A stretch of 64,000 nt of DNA from Rhynchonema sp. JSB1_4 (taxonomy: Eukaryota > Nematoda > Chromadorea > Monhysterida > Xyalidae), in contig JASAMV010002497.1 of the NCBI GenBank assembly GCA_030248065.1, positions 1 to 64,000 on the forward strand, in the 5' to 3' direction. The position numbers were made by a program, and so were the translations under genes. The notes below the pieces were generated by a model. It saw only the letters and a program-made list of their open reading frames with translations. It made no database searches and had not been told where the DNA came from. Below are positions 10,101-22,400 of this stretch, piece after piece (within the stretch, counting starts at the first letter, position 1; each line of letters starts with the position of its first letter).

Positions 10101-13100
10101 TCGAAGACAATTTTCTCTCAAAATTAATCTTTCAGCAAAACTGATGTTTTGAACCGTAAGTGTCGGGTGTCGGCTGTCGCGTGTCGGGTCCAAAAAAACC
10201 CGACACCCGACATCTGGGGGTACCCGACAGCCGACACCTACACTTTTTTGACACCCGACATCTCTCCAACCCTAGTCCCAATCTATCTATCGTCAACACC
10301 CTGGCCAAGTACTACACTGGCCTCAGGTGGCGAGAAAAACTTGTTTCAGATAAGTATTCGCCGCGAGTCAAACGAGGCCACTGTTCTGCTGCCCGAATGG
10401 ATTGATCATGCACAAATTATTTATTGGAAACTTGAGCCCTGTTGTCACCGTTAAAGATCTAACAACTCTGCTGTCGAATTTCTCGCTTCATTTCATCGGC
10501 ATCTCTGTCAAGGAGAAAATTGGCACCGCGTTCGTTGATTTTCCTGATCAAAACTCAGCAGACCAAGCCATTGATTGTTTGAATGGTTAGTTGATGTTAC
10601 GTGGGTAGCGAGCTATGACAGCGACAGTAATGGCGCAGGCGCTGGCCCACAAACTTACCTTTCTTCGTGATTTTTACGCGTATCCGACATATCGACATTA
10701 GTAGACGTCGTACGTACGCACAGTGCAACAGTTGCAGCCCACAAGTGCGTTGGATCCGATCCAATCATTATTTGTCTGATGCAAATGCAAAGTGTGAAAT
10801 CCGCTTTTGCTTTCCGTTCATGTTTGCTGTGCTTTCAACGTTTTCTGGCAAATAGGTTGCATGACGCTTTGCTTCTTGCTTAAAATAAAGAAAAACAAAT
10901 GAATGCAAAATGCCGCTTTGTGCAGGTGCACGCCGCAAACTGAACGCTTGGACTATATAATTTTGTTCATCGCTTTCAGGATATTCGTTTTTCGGAAGCG
11001 AACTCAAATTGGAACCAACTGTGCCTCGGAAAGGGTTAGTCGAGTCGAGGGACCGCAGAAAATTCGCTTGTGGGGACCGCGTGGTGTCGAAAGAGATTTA
11101 GTGCTTTGGTGTGATGTTTCAGCGTCCGGCTGCTCAAAGGGGATAAGTATTGTTGTGAGATTTCACCAGCGTAGTTCCTGGGGGACTGAGTCCCCTCGGG
11201 CCTCGTGTGCACTGTCTCCCCTTCTCCGGACCGGGAACCACTGTAGTGGCTGGGGGGGGGGATGGGGGAGATTCCCCCCCCCTAAGGGGTATCTATCTCG
11301 AGTCAACCCTTAGGGGGGGATGGGGGGGAAGGGTATCTATCTCGAGCCGACCCCAAAGGGTATCTCGAGTAAGTAGATTTATGGTTCTCAAAGGCAAAAA
11401 TAGGTGTTTTTCGACCTCGGGACCCCCAAAAATCGCGCGCTCCGCGCGCAAACACCCAAAAATGGTCATTTTAGGCCAATTTTCGGCAAAAATGTCAAAA
11501 AATACCCATTTTTAGGCCAATTTTACAGTAAAATTGCATGCAAAAAACGGCCTTTTTTCGCCTTTTGACGGACCATAGGGGTATCTTGGGTAGCCTCTGG
11601 GGGGTATCTCGAGTAAGTCCGAAACCTTCCCCCCCTAGGGTATCTTGGGTCGATTGGCCTGCCACCACACTGCCGGGAACTACAGTGTACTTCACAGTTC
11701 CAACGAAATTGGGCGAGTGTGCACAGCCCATGGTGTATTCAGCACATAGTTTTTTTTTTCAAAATTCACTGCAACTGCAACTTGCACCCAATGTGTCAAA
11801 TTTTAGGTGCAACTTGCATTGCACCTGGAATTTCGTTTTATGAACAAAATGCGAAAATTCGGTGCAAGTTGCACCTAACTTCTTAATTTTTAGGTGCATT
11901 TCTAAAATTTTAGGTGCAAATTGCACCTAAAAAGTGTCTAAAAACCTACTGCAAATCGGTACTAAGCAGTTCAAGATGACTACTTTTACCGCTTCCATTG
12001 CATCTGTAGCCTGTTTTAGACCAGTTCCGAACAAAGTTTTGTCGCAAACAGTGTTGGAGGTGGGGGGGTAGCCCCCCCCCCCAGTACAGTAGGTATCCCC
12101 CCTCGCCTGGTACAGTAGATATCCCCCCCCCCGATGTTTGGCATGGTACAGTAGGTATCCCCCGATTTTCATCCCGGTACAGTAGGTATCCCCCCGATTT
12201 TGCCCCAAAAGTGCCAATTTTTGACGAAATTGGCCAAAATTAGTGTTAAAATCAGTGGTTTTTACCTCAAATTACCCAAAAATCGCGCGCAAATACTACG
12301 TTTTCACACGATTCCACATTTTCACACGATTCCACACATACTAAACACATTAAAAATTTTCACCCAAAAACCTAACCCTCAACCCCCCCCCCCAGGTACA
12401 TAACCCCCCAGGCCATCGGCTCTGGTACAGTAGGTATCCCCCCTCTCCGAGCGCGGTACAGTAGGTATCCCCCCTCCAGAGTACCTCCAACACTGGTCGC
12501 AAATAGACGTTTTTGGACAATGGGTGTCCTTGAGTGCTGGAAAAATATTTGGAAGAAAACGATTTTTTGGGAAAACGGTTTTTTTTCAAAAATGTATTTT
12601 GCGCAAAAATACGCAAGTATAGGGGGTACCCGACACTTCAATTTTTGGTGCCGACACCCGACATCCAGGAGGAAATCTGAGGGTATCAGAACCGCGACAC
12701 CAATACTTTTTTGCATCCCGAGGTCCGACACCCGCAATGCCCGACCCTCGAGCACAGCCAGTGCATGCACGGTGCAGGATGGATAGGTGCCTTCATGGCA
12801 GTGTAGTTCCTGGGGGGGAGGGGGGTTCCCCCCTCGGATGCGTCTGTTCCCCCTCCATGGTACGCCTGCCCCACTGTTCCCCCTCCGGGTACGTCTGCTC
12901 TTCCAATTTTTACCTAAAACAGGCAAATTTTGGCCTAAAATTGGCATTTTTAGGCATAAAATGAGTGATTTTTAGGTCAATGTCGTCAAAAATCGCCAAA
13001 ATACCCTTTTTATTGAGATTTTTTCCTAAAAGGGGCAAAAATGAGCCAAATTTTCGACCTCAAAAAGTGACTTTTCTCCAAGTTTGGGTCCTCCCCCCCC

Positions 13101-13472
13101 CCCCTTCCGGGTCCTTCCCCCCAGGGCCCAGGTAGGTACGTCTGTTCCCCCTCCGAAAAAAATGGGGTACCGCCTGTTCCCCCTCCGGACCAGGAACTAC
13201 ACTGCTTCATGGGCGTTGCACGTCACACTTCAACTATACTGACTAGATGTCGCACTGGCAACTCGAAGCAAATCTGTATTTTCGTTGCCGGTTTTTTATG
13301 TTTTCCCGTTTAAAAAAGACTACGCTGTAAAGATCAACTGTTGTCGTTCAAACTGGTGAAATTAGCGAATTACTGCCGCCAAAGAGCAACGTTTGGCCTG
13401 CAGCCAACATCCAGTTTCGTTTTCTCGCTCTCTCCCTTCTCTCTCTCTCAGTCATCTATCGCCGCATGGCCT
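7141..13472. repeat. Right arm of giant palindrome
   Basis: This is the mirror of bases 1-6460. The outermost match seen is the GA-rich tract and the following sequence at about 13440-13472, which pairs with bases 1-32. The right arm carries the intact IMP exons 1 (10408-10585) and 2 (10980-11034), plus about 190 bases at 12283-12472 that the left arm lacks. If the left arm continues outside the window, sequence to the right of 13472 may also be part of the palindrome. Confidence 0.93.
10408..11034 (+). other. IMP exons 1-2: start codon and RRM1
   Basis: Exon 1 (10408-10585) holds the start, RNP2 LFIGNL and RNP1-like GTAFVDF. Exon 2 (10980-11034) supplies the last RRM1 strand, with NGYSFFGSELKLEPTVPRKG aligning to the family's [20 protein letters not shown]. 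Both introns use an unusual GTTAGT donor. The phase-1 and phase-2 joins to exons 2 and 3 are exact. The promoter is not identifiable: sequence just upstream is palindrome repeat, and untranslated upstream exons could exist. Confidence 0.88.
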
Positions 13473-16400
13473 GCCCCCGTTCCCGTGCTCGCAGCAAATA
13501 ACACTGGTTATGCGCACAGCGAGCGAGCGAGAGAGAGAGAGATGCGGTGTGTGCGCCATAGACGACAGCAGGCACGGTACGGCTACGTTATGGCTGCACG
13601 TGTACATATCGACGCCTAACCTGCCGACTGCTTGCGTGTGCGCGCGCTCTGCACATTCAGCACAAATATGTGCGTGAACTGAACGTGAGCGAGCGCCAGA
13701 GAGAGAAAGAGTATGTATGTATGAATACATCAGGCAGCAGTCAGCCAGCTCAGAGCGGGGCGGCGACGAGTAATATGCGCACAAAACGTGCTCTGTGCTG
13801 GTAGCGCTGTCTCGTTCACTTACGGGCTGCTACAGCACACAGCTCTCTGCTGCGTTCATTCGTCCGTCGTTGGTTTAGTCAGTGTGACTATGTAGCTGCT
13901 CTGCCGTGTGCGCAAGTTGGCCTGAACGAAACGAACACCGCACCGTTGCTGCTCTGTCGGTGGTGCTTCGTAGGCTACTATGTGTTGTTCACTTACAAAC
14001 GGCATCCAGTGACTGTTGCATGTTGCTTACTTGCTGACTGTGTTCACCGCTTATGTGGTGGCAGCTCTCCCAAACTACACGGCATAACTGTTGTTGGCTT
14101 CGCATTTATATGCTAACGATTGACAACAACTCTGGCCTTTTTGTGCTTGGCTTCTCGCTGATATTTACAATTACAACTGGCGGTGGCCGCACCCCCAATC
14201 CCGGTTGCTTTGCTGCTGCACATTCGTACTTGGTTTTGGTATTGGTCGCACAATGACTATATAAGAATTGGTCAAATTTTTTTCCTGAATCGTGAAGAGG
14301 GAAAGTGACGGGGCAATGACGTTGCGTTGCATGATCGCACACAAAGTATGTGGTAAAGAGAATGTTTCAGACCTGCGGCAACGTGGTTGATCTGCTAGAT
14401 TATTTTTAGCTGTAAATGTTTTGTCAAAAATACAAGTAGCATAGTGGTTAAGGTTGAACCTGAAGATCAGGGTAGATGAATTCTGATTTAGTCATTGTGC
14501 GACCAATACTGGGTTGCTTCGCCGCTCGCTTCAACCAACTTCTTGCCCATTCATTTCGTCCTGTACCGGTAGCGGTAAGCCGAACACTGCGTCCGTAATG
14601 GAGCACCACTCTCGACTGTAGTTTGCTACCTGCCACGGCTTGGTCACTTACCTTTTACCTAGCAAGGTGTATGGAGGGCACATTCGGTTTGCCTCTTGCC
14701 GTGGCTTGGCACAGCCCAATGATGGTCACCCCCAATGGACGGGCAGGGCACTCACCACGATGAGGTTCGCCGGCTCACTTAAATAATGTTCTGTCGTTCT
14801 GCATGATAGATCGGATATCTGTCTCGATTGTCGCGGCTCGATACATCCCTTCTTTTCATGTTGACAGCAAAACTGAATTTAGAAAAATAGTTGCTGTTTT
14901 TGCTGAAGAAAACATCGTTTTTTCAGGTGTATTTGTCAAGTAAGGCTCTGGCTGCGTGATGTAGCTAATTATTGAGGTGGGAAAGTGTAATTGAAAGGTA
15001 GGTATGATGGTCGAAAAAGCATCCAAAAATAAGCGCTTTCGCACAATTCTTAGGTTTTTCCACAACCTGGACCTTTTTTTCAAATTTAAAGGTCCGAAGT
15101 GCTATTTTCCCGGAAAAATTGCTATTTTTCCCGGAAAAATTGCTATTTTTCCTGGAAAAATTTATTTTGCTGAGAAAACCCGCTGTGTTACTTTCGCTCG
15201 GTATTTCACGCTCATCTGCACTTCGAGGAAAGGGAGCCCAAGCTGTGTCTGTGCATCAAAAGTAAGCGGCATTCTGAAGCCTATGAAACGTCTCACAACG
15301 ATCAGCACAGGTTTGGCATCGTGGCAGCAGCCCTCAATGGGCCAGCCAGCAGTGCACGGCCGATCATTATCAATTCCGTGTTGTTGCGTTTGTCAATGTA
15401 GCATACCAAGTTAATGTGCGCAAACGTCGGTTATCGCGATAGTTGTGTCTCATTCGTCGCGCACACTTGCTGCTGCCTCCCCATCTGGGTGTGTGCACAC
15501 CAACACAGCAGTTGCACAGCCCACGTACATGAGTGATAGATGGACCAAGTTGGTTTGGTCTTGTGGCGGTGTGTACAGTATGTGCGTTATACAAACGCAC
15601 TGCTGCAGCGTTAGTTCTGTAATCTATCTGCATATCTGCGTGTCTCTAACGCTTGCCGCCTTCTTCTTGTTTGTTGGCATCGGCCCGGTCCCCCATTCTG
15701 TTGTCGACGCAAAAGGTGACACCAGCGTGCAGTGCGCGCGCACGAACTTTGTCTCAGTGCTCTGCACACTGCAGTCATGTGTGTGTGTGTGTGTTTCTGA
15801 CACTACACCTGTGCGTGTCTGGAAATTGGTGGCGATAGATCTGCCTATCTAAGACGATACTATGGAATTTTTGCAACCAACCTGTGCAACAAGAGGCATC
15901 CATTCGTTTTTTTTCTCATCAACTCGTCGACGACCTGCGCACAAATCTATACACATTTTGCTGTTGCGGCCGTGTTCGTTTTGTTTTCTGCACGCTGGAC
16001 GTCGGGTCGATCGAGCCAGTTTTGTGAAATTATGTTGATGTGCACGTCACAGGTGCGATCATCTAGAAAATTGCAATTTTGGTCGAGCCGCGTTCGCCAC
16101 ATTACTGCCACCATGCAACGAACGCAGTCGTTACCCAACTGCATCCGGTCTCGGTGATCTTTCACTCCTGTTTGTCAAATTGTGTGCTTTGGTCAAATTG
16201 AATCGCGTGATGGATTTGTCAAACATTTGTCAGCCTTTCTCGGAATTTATGGGCGGCTGAGCTTTGTATCTGGACATTTAAGCCATGAAACTTGACTGAA
16301 ACGCTCATTTTAAAATTCCACTTTTATTTTTTCAGAGCCAATCAGCAGTCAATAAATAAGATCAGCGTTCGTGGTTTGCCGATCAATTTCGACTCTGGTG

Positions 16401-19400
16401 CCTTCGCTCAATTGCTGAATAACTACGGCACCGTAACTTCACTGTATTACAGTGAGTTTTTTGTTTTGTCTTCCAGTTTCGCAAAAATTGAAAATGTCAA
16501 CTCCCACCCAGTGTGATCAGTGGCGTCATTGAGAAATCGAAATTTACCCATACCCAGCCCTATTTTCGGAAAATTTCCCATACATACCCCCAAAAATCAA
16601 AAATTTCCCACACCGGGGCAGTGTGGTTCCTGGGGGGAGGGGGTCCCCCCTAAGGTACACTAACCGCCGCGACCAAGGTACACTAGTACACTAACCGCCG
16701 CGCCAGGTACACTAACCGCCTCAATTTTTGCCCAAAATAGGCATTTTATGCCTAAAATGGGCATTTTTAGGCCTAAAATGGGTGATTTTTTAGGTCGATG
16801 TTGTCAAAAGTCGCCAAAATACCCTTTTTGTGGAGATTTTTTTTCCAAAAAGGGCCAAAAATTGGTCAAATTTTCCACGTCAAAAAGTGACTTTTTCCTG
16901 GATTTGGGTCTTCCCCCCAGGGGGGTACACTAACCGCCGCACGAAAAAAGGGGTAGGTACACTAACCGCCGCGCCGGGCTAGGAATTGCACTGCACCTTG
17001 GGGATTTCTCCAAAAATTTACCATACCCGAGAGTGGTATTTCTGAAAAAAATTACCCCAGAAATCTTCTGAAAATGCCAAAAATTGGTTAAAAAGTGCTT
17101 TAAACAGGGTTTTCTTGCGGTAGCAAGCGATTTTTGACATTTTAGTGCGAATATGGTCAATTTTGATACTTCTCAGGGTAAAAAAGATCATTTCTTAGAG
17201 GTGCTTGTTCCAAAAGTGAAAAATTTTGGTCCCCATACACCCGGCCAATTTCCCGTACCCCCCCCCCCAACACCCCTCCCCGACAGCACCACTGGCATTA
17301 AGTGTAATTTGTGACAGATTTCATGCCCTGAGTTGCAGACAGTTCCAACGACTCAACTGTGGCCTACGTAACCTACGCCAAGCGTGACGAAGCAGTTGCC
17401 GCCGCTGCGCATTTGAACGGCACACAATTTGGTTACGAAAAACTAGCGGTTTGTGCTGTCAGCAGAAAAAATTGATTTTATTCATTGGTGGTGAAAGAAA
17501 ACCTCAGATTGTTGATTGTTTTCCAATTCGGTTTTCAGTGTAGGTCCGGAACATTTTTTGGCACCAAAAAATATGAGATTTAGCTGCCCGATGTTTCATT
17601 CGAAAAAACCTGCCATGAACACTAAATCACAAAGCATTCATAATTGTTGATGCAGGTATCGTTTCCGAACATGTCAGTGGCAACGGTCAACCGAGCCGCT
17701 GGACAACAATCCCAAGCACATCAGGCCATGGGCCAGCATCCGGTATGTAAATGTGCGTTTGAAAACTTAGTGGCCCAACCCATACTCGGATCGAGATTTT
17801 TTATGAATCTGGATTTTTGATATTCCTTGGCGTTGCTAATTTTGATATGCGTAGTTGCTCACGTGTGAAGCTTATCAAAGTTTAGTTTTTTAGTTTCCTC
17901 CCTTTCTGCTCAACCGATATTTATGGTTGCCCGAATCTCTCGGGACTGAGTCAAAGCCATTATCATCATTGATTCGATTGCCACATCCAGGTTCAGCATC
18001 CCCATCCACTCAACCAGCCGCATCAAGCGCAACATCGCGCCCGGAATGGCGGCGCTCGATCGGCGCCAGCCATGGGTGCCGGTGGCGACACGGGCATGAA
18101 TCCAGCCGGCAGCTATGGCACGTCGGTGATGTTGCGCGCACCGCCGCACGGCGCACAGCCAATGGCCGCACAGAGTGAGCGAGAACACCCCTGTATTTTT
18201 GTGGGCGAATTTTTATGTTCAGTGGTGAAAAGCTGAATTTGTCACACGGTCACCAACAGGGAAAGAATCAATTGTATGTACTTTGAGTTCCATGACAACG
18301 CTACTCTTGAATGAATTTGCGGAAAAAAAACAGCGATCAAAATCACAGAACTGATCATTTGCACAGCTTTTGTTCTCTGACCAATTCTCTGTACTCGTAT
18401 ATATAACTTGTCAGGTCAACAACCGCCCGATCTGCCGTTGCGTATGGTGGTTGACGCGCGTTTCGTCGGTGCCATTATCGGACAGGGCGGGGCCAATATT
18501 CGCGAGATCACAAAAGAGTCGAAAGCTCGTTGTGTGTAAGTTGATTTGACATTTACATTAACAAATAGCGCATATCATGGTGCGACTGATTTCTCGCCCC
18601 TGGTACCGCAGCCAATGGTAGGCTGAAGCAGAAGCCTGGGAATGAGCCCAAACGTACCCTTTTTGGCAAAAATGGCTAAAATCGACCAGGTGCCGTAACC
18701 CATAAAAATTCAGTCCCCGCGCGATTAGAATGGTACAATGCCCCTCCTAAAATTTCATCCCCCCCAAAAATCCTGCCATGGCACCCCGTTATCTCCACCT
18801 CTTTGGCCCCAAGGTACAGTATTACTGCCCAAGTTGTCGAGATGAATTGATAAACTCGGCGAGAGGGAGGGCCGCTACGGTTTTCGGGCTACGTGTAATT
18901 TAAAAATACAATACGCAGCCGCCGACCGTGGCTGGAATAGAATTGATCGAAAATCACGCAAGCTGAGTTTTCGATACCATCTTCATGATTCATGATCATT
19001 TAAACCACTGCCTTTGAACGTTTTCCTATTTTGGGACTGGCCACAATGGGCACACCTGCATGGAGCAAACAGATAGTCGTTCATGTGCATTTGTTTCAGC
19101 GTGGACGTGCACCGCGTGAACCGCGACCAACAGGGTAACAACGAGAAAGTGATCAACATATTCGGCATGGGTGACAATTGCTCAAAAGCGTGCATGAAAA
19201 TTCTGGACGTGTGCTTGCGTGAGGAACAGCGAGAATCAGGCCTCACTGAACCGTGAGTTGCACGACGCTTGCTTTTAATTGGGGTTGTCACAAAAAAGCT
19301 TCAAAAAGTTTCTTGAGCATTATGCAACTCGGAACAATGTGATGGAATCATATTGTTACGTATTATTTGCCTTTGTTGCGCAACTTTTCTAATCGAGATT

Positions 19401-22400
19401 TTATTTCAAGCTTTCTTTGTGCCACTAATTTCAACTAGTATAAAAGTTCCTCCAAGGAGCTAATCAGTTGCTTTCTCGCTGTCCAAGCTGCGGACATCGT
19501 AAATCTCAAAATAACCTTTATTGTTATCAAAAAATTAAGCTAGCGAAGTAGCTTCGATTCCTTTACCAAATTTTAATGCACGCGCCAGGTTCAAAGTTTT
19601 TGGTTTGCCCATATAATGTGCAATCATTTCAATGTTTTTTTTGCAGGATTGAACCCGAACTGAAATTGCGCGCGCACAATCAACTGGTTGGTCGCCTGAT
19701 TGGCAAAGGTGGTGTGACAATCAAGAAGATTATGGACGACACTGCATGCACTGTGTTCGTGTCAAAGTGAGTGAAGTGCTGGTGCTGTTTTGTCTTTCAC
19801 CGACTATATTCACTGAATTGAAATCGGGCACTCAAAATTTTTTAGTTGGGGGTTTCCCGTAGCCTTTTGGCACCGAAAGGTAAAAAACCAGGTTTTGCAT
19901 AAATTAAAACCCTGGTGAAGTGGGTTGAGGTAAACATGGGGCTGGATGAATTCGTAGTTTTTCGGGTTGTTTTATTCGACCACATTGGAAGCGCTCTGAA
20001 ATGTTTCGCCAACCTGTTATTTTCGGAGACGTACAGGCAAACGACACCAACACGAGCCCGATTTCGAAGGTGGTGTGTATTCAAACGAATTGAAAGAGAA
20101 AATCATCATGCTCCACTTTGTGTTCTTCAACGTGTAACATTTCCCAAATTAGCAGCCACCTCAGAATGTTTCACTAGTCTACCAGCTGCGAAATCGAGCT
20201 CATGTTGGCGTAGTTTGCCTATATGATTGTTAATATTTATTCACGTAGATTACTGTCGCTCGAAATACATACCAAACCAACCAAATCAAAAAATGGATAG
20301 AAAAAATCAAATCCAAAAGGGAAAAACGAGACAACTGCAGTTTTCGTGCTTCTCTTTTTGTGATAACTAATTGTAGTTGTTTTTTTCCTCAGTATCAACG
20401 AATTATCGCCTTACAACATGGAACGTACGATCACCATTCGCGGCTCGTCCACCGAAAAAATTGCTCAGGCCGAAAATATCATTTCATCGAAACTCCGACA
20501 ATGCTGGGAGCACGATATGGCCAATGCGGTGTGTTTTGCACAAGCTTTTCACGCGTTTTGTCTTATTTTTGGCATTATCTGGTCATGCCTTGAATGAATC
20601 CTAGTTTCTTTTTGGATTCAATCAAGCTTTATACACCTAAAATACCCAAAGATTGTTTGGCTTGCGATGAGAAAATAATGTAACAGCAGTGAGTTTTGGT
20701 CGTTTCGGCCTGTTTTCACAGACGGAAACGTGCCAGGCCTCGTCGGTGCGAGTGAACACCCCGGGTCAATTGGCCTCAAAAAGGACCTCGGGGGAGGGGG
20801 TAATGGGGGAAGTCAAGTGTTTTGCCCCAACCCAGTTTGTAGAAAAAACTGGCAATATTTCTTCGAAGCGTTGAAAAAAAATTTTCAGAGATTTAAATTT
20901 TTAAAAACTTTTTTAAAAATTTTTATTGTCAAAGTTTTATAACGATTGGGTGCGCGAAAAAACTTTGACTCCCCCAATACCCAGATTTTATAGCTCGAGG
21001 AAAACATCACTGCTGCGCACAAACATGCAAGCCAGCGTGCAGAGCAATGGTTCTGTTGGCCTATTGGTGCGCATGGTATTTGCACAAATTGTCCTGAAAT
21101 GATTATCGCGCCTTCCAGTGGTTGCTGCGTGCGCATAGCATTTGAAAGTTGGAGTATTAGAAATATAAATTCCGTAATTCCTAATTTAATCGTTGCAAAC
21201 GACTGGTTTGCGTTTGACTTTGACAAGATTCGTTTCAAAAAAGTGTGTTTATTGCCGTCGATATTGCAGCGCACCCCGATCTACTCGAGTGCCGGTCACC
21301 CGTTGATGGCTGGTTCGACCGGCATGGTTGGTGTCGTACCATTACAAGCAGGTGGGGTTTGATTGTTACTATTTATTGTTGTTTTTAATTGACTCAAATC
21401 TACGTTGTGCCAGGCTATCACAAACGTCAAAGTTGCAAAATATACTGTAATCTATGCTCTTTTCTCATGACGGGCAGGAAACCCAACGTTTAGAAAAGAA
21501 TCAGTGTTTCAATCATGGAAGTACGTAACAGAACATTGTCCAGAAATTAAAAATATGAAATGTTACGACAGTTAAAATGAATACAAATGCATAAAAATAA
21601 TTGACAATTATTCATTTATGATGTCAGGTGCACCCGCTGGTATCAGCTACGTGACCGGTGCCGCTGGGGCGCACGCCGATCCCACGATGGCTGCCTCAGG
21701 CGGTTATACCAACGCACAGGTTGGTGTCATGGAGGTGAATTTGCTCGGTGTTGTTATTCTGTTTTATTTATTATTAGAACCAGCTGAGGAACTTCTATTT
21801 CCTCTCAGTCAGGTATTGAAATTTCGGCCCATTTTGACCAAATCTAGTCGATTCCTGGGCGTTTCGAACGCACATAAAAAATTCTGGTGTATGTACCTAA
21901 CCTCCCCGTTTTTGGGGGCTCGTCCAAAGTTTACGGGTGCAAATTGCACGTGCTAAGATGTCCTATAAACCGTCCCGCCACTTGCAGCAAATGATGCACC
22001 AACAGCAGTACTTGCCGCAAGGCCATCTGGTGCCGATGCATCACGGCGCGGCTGGTGGTGCCGCGGGTCCGACCGCGCTGATTCCCGCAACCGGCCGCGG
22101 CGGGGCGACCGGTGGACCTGTGTCCGCTCCCAGCTCAAACGTTACCGAAGTGGTCACCATATACGTGCCCAACAATATTGTCGGTGCCTTAATCGGGACC
22201 AAGGTACGTCGTCGTACTTTTACTATGTATTCCAACTAACTGGTTTGCCAATGTCGCTGAAATTATAATGTGATCCCCTGGTGGGTGTCAGATTTTGGCA
22301 TCTGACTATTGAATGAGGAGGATCATGCGGTTTATTAATGGCGTCGACATTGCCCAACGTAAATTAACGTAAACATCTGTTCACGCTAATCAGTATCGGC

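Larger units (their letters stand above)
16336..17448 (+). other. IMP exons 3-4: RRM2
   Basis: Exon 3 (16336-16451) encodes NKISVRGLPINFDSGAFAQL, with RNP2 ISVRGL. Exon 4 (17339-17448) encodes RNP1-like STVAYVTY and the terminal helix and strand ending KLA, which joins VSFP in exon 5, as in the family motif LKVSYIP. The intron between them (16452-17338) is filled by a nested transposable element. Confidence 0.9.

Noticed and set aside
1..13472. Palindrome as a viral or plasmid inverted terminal repeat
   Set aside because: It contains eukaryotic split exons of a host gene and MITE modules, and there is no replication or capsid gene nearby.
14430..14500. tRNA-like TAGCATAGTGGTTAAGG segment
   Set aside because: It lies inside the 14239-14509 MITE and no cloverleaf can be drawn.
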